Origin: Bradyrhizobium sp. SZCCT0231
Lineage (GTDB): Bacteria > Pseudomonadota > Alphaproteobacteria > Rhizobiales > Xanthobacteraceae
Reading direction: 5' to 3'
DNA length: 64,000 bases
Assembly (NCBI RefSeq): GCF_018130245.1
Contig: NZ_JAFCKP010000007.1
Span: 227,361-291,360, forward strand
Both the position numbers and the translations under genes were made by a program. Shown here one piece after another: positions 19,053-28,390 of this stretch; the stretch's first letter is position 1, and the number at the start of each line of letters is the position of its first letter. Below the pieces are notes generated by a model. The model was not told where the DNA came from, ran no database searches, and worked only from the letters and a program-made list of their open reading frames with translations.

Positions 19053-19073
19053 CATTTGAGCAAAGCTCAAATG
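19053..19073. promoter_or_regulatory. Perfect inverted repeat CATTTGAGC-AAA-GCTCAAATG, probable operator
   Basis: Nine-base arms with a three-base spacer, located just upstream of the ribosome binding site of the 219-residue gene. It is in the interval that must also hold the promoter of the rightward defence cluster. The symmetry and position suggest a binding site for a dimeric repressor. An RNA hairpin is the alternative. Confidence 0.6.
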
Positions 19074-19341
19074 GACGGTGATGTTTAGCCCATTTTTAAA
19101 AAACTCAGATGGAGGGATAGCTCCTAACCTGAGGGTCAGAGGTTCAAATCCAATCCCGCAATAAGGTGCTGTGATATCGCCATAAATTAAGAAATCCGCT
19201 CGTCAGAACGGCTTTTTGTTTGTCCAGAATCGCCACGCGCTTCTACTTTTCTCCAAAGGACAAATTCGAGAAAATTATTGTGTCTGCCCGCGCTGCGCGC
19301 ACAATCGCGCATTGGTGGCAGTCGCGGGGGGCATATAAAGA
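19074..19341. other. Gap before the defence cluster, with a tRNA-3'-end-like fragment
   Basis: No gene is supported here. At about 19115-19160 the sequence TAGCTCCTAACCTGAGGGTC then AGAGGTTCAAATCC reads like a variable loop plus T-loop of a tRNA, but the T-stem and acceptor stem do not pair. It is at most a remnant. The promoter for the GTPase-led operon is expected here. Confidence 0.35.
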
Positions 19342-21790
19342 ATGGAACAAAGATCACTTCGGCGGACGCCTGTCGCACCGCTCGCGGAGGCCCGGTCAGA
19401 AGCCAATTCGTTGGTTCGATGGTTTAAAGATCAAGCAAGACCGTTTTTGCAAGCAAACGCGCCCGACGTTCTTCCACCGCTCGATAACGACGCCGAACGT
19501 CTTGAGCGTGTTCTCACTCGGCCCGAGCGCGTCACCGTTTGCTTTCTCGGCCATTCCGGGGTCGGCAAGAGTACACTGTTGAATGCCCTCGCCGGTGGTA
19601 GGGATCACGTTCTGCCGGCGGGAGGGATGGGGCCGCTGACGGCTCTCGCGACAGAGGTCTCATATCGTGAAAAACCATGGTTCCGCGCTTCCTACCACAA
19701 GCGGTCCCTCCTCTGGAGAGTTGGCTTTGCGTTGGAACAAGCCGCAAAGAGGGCCGGGCAGGCCCACGAGATCGAGGCATCTTTCCAAGAGTTGGACGCC
19801 GAGCAGCGTGCGGAAAGTAGAGACTGAGATTTCGGCAGGATCTTCCGAAGCCGGTGAGCAAAATTCACCCATCGCCTCCTATCGGAAGCAGGCCCAGCAG
19901 ATTGTAACCGGCGATCAATTTGGCGAGCGCGCGCTGGGCTACCTCGTGGATGCGCTCCGCTTCGCCTGCGGCTACGAAAGCCGAAGCGACATTCTGCCCG
20001 AGGACCGGGCCCGCCTAGAGCGGGTTCGGCAAGCGCTCGGGCTCGCTGAAAGGGAGGCTCATTTCGAGCTCGAAAGCGACGGGCAGGCTTGGTTCGCGAC
20101 TGAGCTGAAGGCCCACACAACCGGGTTCCTCGCCCCTATCATCCGCAAGATACACGTCGGCTGGCCCTCAACATTGCTCGAGGCTGGGCTTGATTTGGTG
20201 GATCTTCCTGGGGTCGGTGTTGCTGGCGATGCGTATCGCAGCGCGACGCAAGCCTATATCCGCGGCGCCGCGCGGGCCGTCATTCTCACGGTAGATCGCG
20301 CGGGGCTGACGAGCGAAACCATCGAGCTATTGCGCAATAGTGGCTATTGGGACCGTCTCGTGGGGGCTGTCGATGATCCGAGCAGCGATCCATGCAGCCT
20401 CTTCGTTGCGATTACGAAGGTTGATGATGTCGCAAGCGAAGAGTGGCGCAACCTACCTCCTGAGGGCAGGCCCAAACGCCGCGACTTTTTTGCCGATACA
20501 CGGGCAGCCTTTAAAGCCCGTATGCGGTCGCAAATTGCGGATCAGCTTGGCAGTATTGGCGTATCCACCAACGCTGAACTGGTCAGTTCGAGGGCCAAGG
20601 CACGCGAAACAATTCTTCAGGATCTGCAGGTCCATCCAGTCTCTGCGCCGGAGTACCGCAAGATATTGCTCGACGACGACGATGATCAGCCGTTCTTGCG
20701 GGACGACGCCGAGACGGGAATTCCGCAGCTTTCAATTGCACTTGCGAACATCGCTGAAGCGGAGCTCGCAAAGCTCGAGAGAGATCTCGTTGAAGTATCT
20801 GGCCGCCTTAGGGAAGCTGCTAGTTCTGAACTGAGGCGGCTTGAGACTCTTTGGCGCACTCGGGCTCGCGAGAAGGAAATTGAAGAAGCTCTCAAACGTG
20901 AGCTCGATCTATTTATCTCCGAGAAGAGAGTGGAACGAGATTCACGGAGGGGAGCCTTTCGCGAATTTCTCGACTCGACCGCGCAAGACAGAATAAAGCT
21001 GCTCGTGAGCGAAGCTCGCGAGATCGCTGAAGACGAAGTGAGAGAGTATCTCACGGACCTTCAGGGCGCCCATTGGGCGACGCTCAAGGCAGCCGTTACC
21101 CGTGGAGGATCTTATTACGGCAAACGGCAGATCAATATTCCCGATGATGTTGCGACGCGTTTTCAGGAGCCGATGGCGAGCATCTGGAGCACAAAGCTGC
21201 TCGTAGATGTGCGAAAGCGCACCGGTGAATTCGCCTCGGATCACATCGCTATGGTCGAGGAGCTGTGTGACTGGGCACGCGACAAGACCCACAGCAATTC
21301 GCAATCGGATCTCATCGAAGAAGAGCGTAAGCGAATAAAGCGCCTGGCTGAGCAAATGAAGCAAGTCGGCAAAGAGGCCGTCGGCGAGTTGCGTCAGACT
21401 GTCAAAACAAAGATTTCGGAGTCGATCAAGAAACCGATTCGCAGAGCTTGCGATGAGTTCGTTGCCAAAGGAGGCCATTCCGGGCCCGGCACTAAGCAGC
21501 GCATCCTCGAGCTGTTCGGAGATCTGGCCCGTCAGTCAACCAAGGCGGCACAGGCTCCGGCGACCAGGATTCTAGAGGGCAAGTTCGACGTTGTCCGATC
21601 CGAGATAAAAGTTGTTTACGAGCAATGGGGAGATCCGCTCGAGCGCACGGCTGGAGTGATACTCCAGCAAAATTTGCATGAGATCGAAAATCGATCGGAA
21701 GCCGAGCGTGAAGGAATTCTCACCGCCATAAAGCAACTGTTAGACGCGGGCGTGGTGAAGGGTGCCGAACCGATGCAAGCTCATGGATAG
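19342..21790 (+). pseudogene. Dynamin-like large GTPase, frameshifted
   Basis: The first frame runs 19342-19827. It contains the P-loop VCFLGHSGVGKSTLLNALAG (G1, about 19549-19575) and a GPLTALATEV switch-type segment. The second frame, entered near 19815, runs to 21790. It contains DLVDLPGVGVAGD (G3, about 20201) and VAITKVDD (G4, about 20410-20430), followed by long charged helices (KEIEEALKRELDLFISEKRV and onward). Together they give one protein of about 815 residues with dynamin/EHD-like architecture. The shift is explained by one extra A in GGAAAG at about 19819-19824: removing it joins the frames. Bacterial dynamins act at membranes and some take part in phage defence. The stop overlaps the helicase start, so it is the first gene of the cluster. 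Confidence 0.8.
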
Positions 21791-24506
21791 ATCCACACCG
21801 CTGTTGGTCAGCTACAATGGTTCATTCCGCGGGGTGCTTCGCGCGGTCGACGACTTCGGAATGATGACTTACGATCTCATCGCGCCGCCCCGCCGACTTT
21901 CAGCTTCAGAAAGTGTCACGCCATTAGTTGAAGCGAGTGTCGATTTTCGACGTGTCGAGCCGGTGCCAACCCCCGCTTCTCTGCTTAAATCGGGTCCGCA
22001 AGATGAAAGCTGGATTGGGCTGACGCAGCGGAGCTTGGCGCGTCTATATGGCACTTTCTTAATCGCTGAAGATCCGCAACGGCGGCTCGATGCACGGAAA
22101 GCAGCAACACTGAGCCATCAGGCAAGCTTGGTTCAGCATGTTCTGCAAAGCGGCAACTTGCGTCGACTTCTCATTGCGGATGAGGTCGGGCTGGGCAAAA
22201 CACTCGAAGCTGGGTTCATCATCAAGAGGCTCACCGACGACAATCCCTCGCTCAGGGTTCTCTACCTTGCGCCAGCGCGGTTGGTGAGCAACGTCGCGTA
22301 CGAGTTCCGTGAGAAGCTCGATTTGGACGCGCGGACCTGGGTCGCGGGCCCCTCAAAGGACGCTCGGATTGCCTCCGATAGGATTATTATTGCGAGCATA
22401 CACAAAGCAGTCTTCGGTAAGAACGCGGAGGAGATCGTCGAGAGTGGGCCCTGGGACGTCTTAGTCGTCGACGAGTGTCATCACCTCTCGGATTGGGGCG
22501 AAGGATCGGCTAAGCCAAACCAGTCCTATCGACTGGTGAATCAGCTTGCGCAAAGCCTCGCACCGGACGGTCGTCTGATCTTGATGAGCGGCACGCCCCA
22601 CCAGGGGAGCGAGACCAGGTTCAAAAATCTGCTCCGTCTTGTCAGCGACGGTAATCGGCTAGACACTGCTGCAGGTCGAGTGATCTTTAGGACGAAAGAT
22701 CGTGTACGAGATTGGGGGGGGCGTCCGCTCTTTCCTCGCCGCGATGTACGATCGCCTACGATTGTTCAGCTGGGTGCTGCTTACGAGGCTTGGTACAATC
22801 GCGTCGGTGACCTTTATGATGGTTCTGTCAACGAGAGTGCCAAGGGCAGAGCAAGTGGCTGGGCCAAAGGGCAGGCTCTGCAATGGGCCGCCTCTAGTGT
22901 ACAGGCCGGTTTAGGATTTCTTACGCGCTTAGCTATTCGCCGGCTGGCCTGGACGCCTCAGAACGAGGCCTTGACTGCGGCGCTGGCGGCGCTCCGTCCG
23001 TACCGGGGCGGGGCCGTCGCAGAGCCGATCCCCGAGCTATACGAGCGCTTGCGACGCCAGATCGGTGCACACCTGCAGTATGAAAGCTCTCTCGGGGATG
23101 ACGAAGATGCGGAGGAGGACGAGTGGGTGCCCGATCCGGATGCACTCACTGAGCTATTACGCCAAGGCATTTCCCTTCTTCAAAGTCCTGCGGCCAACGC
23201 CAAGTGGGAGGCACTCTCATCGATTATTGACGCCTCTGAAGGTGAGCGCATCGTCTTTTTCGCACAGCCTGTCGAAACCGTCGGTGTCGTGGCTGATTTT
23301 CTGGAACGGAGGTATGGACAGCGTCCGAGCATCATCATTGGAAATCAGAGTGAGCATGAACGTCGGGCGCAGGTCGATCGCTTCCAGGCGGATGGCGGCC
23401 CCAGGTTTTTAGTTTCGTCTCGCGCCGGTGGCGAAGGGCTTAACATGCAGCGCGCACGTCGTCTCGTGCACCTCGATGTACCTTGGAACCCGATGGAGCT
23501 TGAACAACGCATTGGGCGAGTGCATCGGTTTGGATCTCGTAAGACCATCATCGTAGATACCGTCGTTGCGGGTGGCAGCCGCGAGGTCGACATGTATCGC
23601 ATCGCTCGTGAGAAGCTGCGTCTGATTGCTAGGCAAATTGATCCTGACCAATTCGAACAGTTGTTCAGTCGCGTGATGTCATTGGTCGCGCCCGAAGAAC
23701 TCGAAGGGGTCATGGACAGCATGCGAGCTGGCCTCGTGCCGCCGTCCGTCTCGGATGAGATCGGCATTTTGGTCAAAAGAGGTTACGAGACCTGGCGAAC
23801 GTTTGACGAAGAATATAAGGCCAACGCCGATCGAATACAGTCCGCCTCGGCCGGCGAGGCCGATTGGAGCGACGTGGACAATTTCCTCCGTCGCTATTGC
23901 GGAGCAGAGCACGGACCGGGAGCGAATCTGACCAGCTTTACGTTCGTCGAGGACGAAATCATCGATGTAGACGAACAGCTTCCGACATTGCGGCTGAATG
24001 GAGAGCTGTTTCTTTGTGGCGACGCCGGTGGGCTGGCGCCTGATCCGGTTGAGGGGCAGAGAGTCCGACAACTCGGTCTAAATTTGCCAGAGGTTGCAAC
24101 CAACATCAGGCGCCTGTTCCATGCTGAGCGGATTTGTGGTGCGGGGTATTTGAATCGACCTAGCGGCCTTGATCAGTACGGGACAGATCCTTTTGGAGTG
24201 CTAAGCTTTCTTCGTCAGACCGTCCGCTACGAGAGCGATCGAGCGGCCGAGGAGAGATTGTCGTTGACTTCCTACGTGGTGCGGCTGACTGACACGGTTG
24301 AGCTTAACCCAAGAGAACAAGCGGACTTGCTGAGGCGGCTGGTCGACGCAAGTCGGGTTCAAAATCCTATCATGTCTGAACTCGAGGACGTGATGATCCG
24401 GCTCGAGCGGGAGCTGAGTCTCCAGCTAAAGCGGCCCTCTGATGCCGATATTGCAGAGCGAGTGCGTCACATGGTTTGGCCCGTCGCGAGCCTAGTTCTC
24501 ATCTAA
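21783..24506 (+). CDS. SNF2/HepA-family helicase-like ATPase (DECH box)
   Basis: Superfamily 2 DNA translocase of about 907 residues. Motif I is LLIADEVGLGKTLEAGFIIK (about residues 132-151) and motif II is VLVVDECHHLSDWGE. Motif III is LILMSGTPHQG. Helicase C-terminal motifs are FLVSSRAGGEGLNMQRA, LVHLDVPWNPMELEQR and IGRVHRFG. The C-terminal third is family-specific and of unknown role. It is comparable in layout to the SNF2 proteins of DISARM (DrmD) and Dpd (DpdE), but I cannot assign it to either. ATG at 21783 overlaps the GTPase stop by 8 bases; GTG at 21762 is an alternative start. Translational coupling is likely. Confidence 0.88.
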   Translation: MDRSTPLLVSYNGSFRGVLRAVDDFGMMTYDLIAPPRRLSASESVTPLVEASVDFRRVEPVPTPASLLKSGPQDESWIGLTQRSLARLYGTFLIAEDPQRRLDARKAATLSHQASLVQHVLQSGNLRRLLIADEVGLGKTLEAGFIIKRLTDDNPSLRVLYLAPARLVSNVAYEFREKLDLDARTWVAGPSKDARIASDRIIIASIHKAVFGKNAEEIVESGPWDVLVVDECHHLSDWGEGSAKPNQSYRLVNQLAQSLAPDGRLILMSGTPHQGSETRFKNLLRLVSDGNRLDTAAGRVIFRTKDRVRDWGGRPLFPRRDVRSPTIVQLGAAYEAWYNRVGDLYDGSVNESAKGRASGWAKGQALQWAASSVQAGLGFLTRLAIRRLAWTPQNEALTAALAALRPYRGGAVAEPIPELYERLRRQIGAHLQYESSLGDDEDAEEDEWVPDPDALTELLRQGISLLQSPAANAKWEALSSIIDASEGERIVFFAQPVETVGVVADFLERRYGQRPSIIIGNQSEHERRAQVDRFQADGGPRFLVSSRAGGEGLNMQRARRLVHLDVPWNPMELEQRIGRVHRFGSRKTIIVDTVVAGGSREVDMYRIAREKLRLIARQIDPDQFEQLFSRVMSLVAPEELEGVMDSMRAGLVPPSVSDEIGILVKRGYETWRTFDEEYKANADRIQSASAGEADWSDVDNFLRRYCGAEHGPGANLTSFTFVEDEIIDVDEQLPTLRLNGELFLCGDAGGLAPDPVEGQRVRQLGLNLPEVATNIRRLFHAERICGAGYLNRPSGLDQYGTDPFGVLSFLRQTVRYESDRAAEERLSLTSYVVRLTDTVELNPREQADLLRRLVDASRVQNPIMSELEDVMIRLERELSLQLKRPSDADIAERVRHMVWPVASLVLI

Positions 24507-24533
24507 AAAAACTATAAGCATTTTGGGGGCAAA

Positions 24534-27500
24534 ATGGATTCCAAGGTTGTTAGTCACCTCAATTTACGCGTTGCTTGGCACGATAGTCGCTGGAACGGGA
24601 AGGTTTGCAGCGCGCCCTCGAAGAATGCATTTTGTATCGACCTCGATCGCGTTCGGGCGGAGAGGAATGACGCGAAGGAAGAAGAGCTCAGCGGACGAGA
24701 CTTTTCGGCGCTGAAGGAGGACGAGTTCCCGCCCTGCCAGGCAGACTCCGGCGCCTTCATGAACGACAAGCCGTGGTGGCGATTCTTCAATCATCCGTAT
24801 CAAAATATTGAGAAGGCGCAGAAAACGCACGGCAAACTCGTTCGCACGCCTATAAGGGTCCCGCCCTATTCGACGTTTGCGGTACCCTTCTTCTGGATGC
24901 TTCGCCAAAACCAGGAGGAGATCGAAGAACGCCTTCCGTCTGGGTTGCCGCCGGACGAGGAGCCACCATTCGCCAGCGCCTGGGTGTTCTCGAGGGAGCG
25001 ACAGGAAGCTCTTTGCGAGCTTTTTTTCAATCGTATCGTCGCCAAACGCTCATTGATCTTTTTCTACACCAAAAGCGGGCATCCCCTGGATGAATCGATC
25101 AACCGGCTGATTGTCGGAGTCGGCAAGATCGATTGGATCAGTGGGTTGCAACGCTACGAGTCGTCGGATGGTCCTCGTTACCCGCTTTGGGATCGGCTGC
25201 TGACGCATTCAATTCGTCTCGACGGAGCGAATGGAATGTTGCTGCCGTACCACGACTATCTCGAGGACACAGGCGATGCTGATGAAAATCAGCGCCGGCG
25301 GGAGCTCCTCGAAGACATTGCTGTCGTTCCAGAACGTAGTCAGCTCAGATCGTTTACGCATGTCGGCGAGCATGCTGCGAACGATGTGGCGCTTTCCTCG
25401 CTGGTTCGGAGCCTCGAGGCCGTCCGCAAGATCCGCGCGCACGGTGTAGCCATGGGGCCGTGGGAGCAGCGGGAGGAGTGGCTCAACGAGCAAATCCACT
25501 GCGTATGGCAGGACCGTGGGGCGTTCCCCGGCGCGGGGGCCGCTCTTGAGGCGCTCGGCATGCGCCTAGGTACGAGCATGGTGCTGGAATTGAGCGGACG
25601 AGGAGACATCAAGCCAAGCGAAGATCCCTGGCCTGTTCTCGATGCCATATTGCGAGGGAAGCGTCCGCCGCCGCAAAGAGCCTACAGAGGCGATGTCGAT
25701 GCGATCGCCGCCACATGGAATGCCCTGTCCGAGGAGCGGCGGGCGTTGCTCAAGCTTTTGTCGAGATTCGAGCTTAGTCCCGCACAAGCACGACGATGGT
25801 TCGTCCAGAATGAACGAAATAAGGCGACGCGCGGTGAGGTCGATGATGCCGCAATTCTCGCCAATCCCTATCGCATTGTGGAATCCGACCTCGGAGACTC
25901 GGAGGAGCGCCCCGTCGCGCTTGGGATGATTGATCGTGGGATGCTGCCTAATGCCACAGTCGCGGCCGCGCATCCTGTTCCTGCGCCTTCAGTAATCGAG
26001 TCGCCATTGGACTGGAGGCGAGTGCGCGCTGCATTTGTGTCTGTCCTTCGGAATGTAGGTCAGCAAGGCGATTCGCTTTTGTCCGAGGACGAAGCACTCG
26101 AAGCTCTTGCCTCGCTGGATTTGAGCCAGCCCTGCAATGTCACTTCGGACTGGATCAACGGAAACCTCAAGCAAATGGAAGGCGAGATCGCGCGCTTCGA
26201 GCTTGTTCGGGACAAGGACTCGGGACCAGTTAAGTGCATCCAACTCGCCGATGTCATGAAGCGAGAGCAGCGGCTATCCAGACTTTTGCTGAAGCGAGCC
26301 GAATCGAAACTGGAAAGCTTGGGCGAGGACTGGGCAGGTCTTCTCCGCGAAAGCATCGACGAACAGGGCGTGAAGGTTGATTTCAAAGAGAAGCGGTACG
26401 CTGACGCTCTCTCCGAACAGAGCCAAATGCTTGAAACGGTCACGACCCGAAAACTTAGCGTCCTGGTCGGCGGCGCCGGAACCGGTAAAACGACTGTTTT
26501 GGGAGCTCTCAAGAAATCGAAGGTTCTTTCCAAGCAGGGCATCTTGTTCCTTGCGCCGACCGGCAAGGCTCGCGTCAGACTTGGGCAGAAGACGGGCGAC
26601 GCTTCCATGACGGTCGCGCAGTTTCTGTACCAGCGCGGCAGGTACGATGCGTTGAGACAACGGCCATTGTTCGAAGGCGACCCAGCCTACGCGAAAGAAA
26701 AAACCATTGTCATCGACGAATGCTCGATGCTCACGATGGATGATCTGCTTGCCGTTCTGCTCGGCCTCGATCTCGGGCACGTCCAGCGCATCATACTTGT
26801 GGGTGACCCAAATCAGCTTCCACCTATTGGGATGGGGCGGCCGTTTGCAGACCTGGTTGCCTACCTTAATGAAGCGTCTGAAAAGCAGAACGAGGCGGGC
26901 AAGGCGCTTGCCCGCCTCTCGGTGGAGGTGAGGACCAGTGCCGGCGCCCCGTCGGATAGCCTGCGCCTCGCTTCGTGGTTCACGAGGGAGCCCCAGCCGG
27001 TCGACGCAGATCGGGTGCTTAATGACCTAGAGGCGGGAGAAGCCTTCAACGATCTCGAGGTGCATTATTGGAGATCTCCTAAAGACTTGCATCACCAGCT
27101 TTCCGACCTGTTCCAAAAACATCTTAACTTAGAGAGCGGTGACGACATCAAAGGATTCAATCTGGCACTTGGCCTCACTGAGGAAGGTTGGGTTCCCTTC
27201 AATGATCATGATGGTGCGGAAAACTTTCAGCTGCTCTGCCCGGTGCGGAAGAATGTTCATGGTGTGTATGAGCTCAATCGCTGGATCCAGCGCAGGTTTC
27301 GTGCACCTCAATTGAAGGCTTCGCGACAGCCTTGGGGGCTTAGTCTTGGCGACGAGGAAATTGTTTGGGGCGATAAGGTCATTCTAACGCGGAACGGTAG
27401 CCGAGGCGGCTGGAATGGTAAGGATAAGAAAAAAATAAAAGAATACCTCGCGAATGGCGAGATCGGCATGGCAGGTTTGGGACATGGAGCTGCAAGGAAC

Positions 27501-28253
27501 AAGCTCCTCAATGTTGCCTTAGTGGGACGCCCGGATGTCCAGTTCGGATTTGGTCCCGAGAGCTTTGGTCCCGAAAGCGCGCCTCTTGAGCTTGCCTACG
27601 CGTTGACCGTGCACAAAGCGCAGGGCAGCGACTTTAGAAAGGTGTTCGTCGTCATTCCACAGCGGTCGCGTCTATTGACCCGCGAGCTGATCTACACTGC
27701 TCTCACTCGATCCAAGGATCGCTTGGTGTTGCTCATGGAAGGCGACAATCCAAGCTTTCTATATGAGTTAATACGAACATCTGAAACCGCGCGGCGAAGC
27801 ACCAATCTTTTTACGGTGGGCATCCGTTCTGAAGACCCTCGAGAGGAAAAAACCGGCAAGTCCTCAAAGGACCGGTACGCCGCACATCTTATATATCGAA
27901 CGAGTCGCGGCGAGCTGGTGCGAAGCAAATCGGAGCTCTTAATAGCGGAGAAGCTGAAATCGCTTGGCATCCATTATCAATATGAACGTCCTTTGGAAGG
28001 AACGACTAGGTCGGGGCGACTGCGACCGGACTTCTCCTTCATTGATGATGCCGGCGAAGTCTTCATTTGGGAGCACCTCGGTCGGCTGGATCAGCCGAAA
28101 TACCGTGAGGGCTGGGAATGGAAGCGGCAGTGGTATGCCCAGAACGGCTTCACGGAGGGAAAGAACCTGTTTACGAGTACCGAGCAACAGATTCGTGATG
28201 TCGCCTTCATCGATAAGACCGCAAGAGCAATACATGCGCTGCTCCAGTTTTGA
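24534..28253 (+). CDS. RecD/TraA-like helicase with C-terminal nuclease-like domain (1239 aa)
   Basis: The N-terminal 600 residues are of unknown family (MDSKVVSHLNLRVAWHDSRW at the start). Next comes a superfamily 1B helicase: Walker A VGGAGTGKTTVLGALK (about residues 646-660), TGKARVRLG, Walker B IVIDECSMLTMDDLL, motif III LVGDPNQLPPIG, and a late UvrD-C-like motif ALTVHKAQGSDFRKVFVVIP with ALTRSKDRL. The last 130 residues (SELLIAEKLKSLGIHYQYER, RLRPDFSFID, VFIWEHLG) fit a PD-(D/E)XK nuclease core with D in RPDF and E in WEHLG. The ATG has GGGGG 5 bases upstream and lies 28 bases after the SNF2 gene. A role in cutting or unwinding foreign DNA is inferred. Confidence 0.85.
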   Translation: MDSKVVSHLNLRVAWHDSRWNGKVCSAPSKNAFCIDLDRVRAERNDAKEEELSGRDFSALKEDEFPPCQADSGAFMNDKPWWRFFNHPYQNIEKAQKTHGKLVRTPIRVPPYSTFAVPFFWMLRQNQEEIEERLPSGLPPDEEPPFASAWVFSRERQEALCELFFNRIVAKRSLIFFYTKSGHPLDESINRLIVGVGKIDWISGLQRYESSDGPRYPLWDRLLTHSIRLDGANGMLLPYHDYLEDTGDADENQRRRELLEDIAVVPERSQLRSFTHVGEHAANDVALSSLVRSLEAVRKIRAHGVAMGPWEQREEWLNEQIHCVWQDRGAFPGAGAALEALGMRLGTSMVLELSGRGDIKPSEDPWPVLDAILRGKRPPPQRAYRGDVDAIAATWNALSEERRALLKLLSRFELSPAQARRWFVQNERNKATRGEVDDAAILANPYRIVESDLGDSEERPVALGMIDRGMLPNATVAAAHPVPAPSVIESPLDWRRVRAAFVSVLRNVGQQGDSLLSEDEALEALASLDLSQPCNVTSDWINGNLKQMEGEIARFELVRDKDSGPVKCIQLADVMKREQRLSRLLLKRAESKLESLGEDWAGLLRESIDEQGVKVDFKEKRYADALSEQSQMLETVTTRKLSVLVGGAGTGKTTVLGALKKSKVLSKQGILFLAPTGKARVRLGQKTGDASMTVAQFLYQRGRYDALRQRPLFEGDPAYAKEKTIVIDECSMLTMDDLLAVLLGLDLGHVQRIILVGDPNQLPPIGMGRPFADLVAYLNEASEKQNEAGKALARLSVEVRTSAGAPSDSLRLASWFTREPQPVDADRVLNDLEAGEAFNDLEVHYWRSPKDLHHQLSDLFQKHLNLESGDDIKGFNLALGLTEEGWVPFNDHDGAENFQLLCPVRKNVHGVYELNRWIQRRFRAPQLKASRQPWGLSLGDEEIVWGDKVILTRNGSRGGWNGKDKKKIKEYLANGEIGMAGLGHGAARNKLLNVALVGRPDVQFGFGPESFGPESAPLELAYALTVHKAQGSDFRKVFVVIPQRSRLLTRELIYTALTRSKDRLVLLMEGDNPSFLYELIRTSETARRSTNLFTVGIRSEDPREEKTGKSSKDRYAAHLIYRTSRGELVRSKSELLIAEKLKSLGIHYQYERPLEGTTRSGRLRPDFSFIDDAGEVFIWEHLGRLDQPKYREGWEWKRQWYAQNGFTEGKNLFTSTEQQIRDVAFIDKTARAIHALLQF

Positions 28254-28390
28254 TGCTTTTGAGGTGGACGCGCCAGAATTGGCCTATCACTGCGCCTACG
28301 TGTGAGGGCGTCAGCGGAATCGGGCGGATTTGTTGGTTGTGAAGAGCGGCAAGACGGCCCGTCAGGATTAAAAATGTCAGCGAGAGGCCA

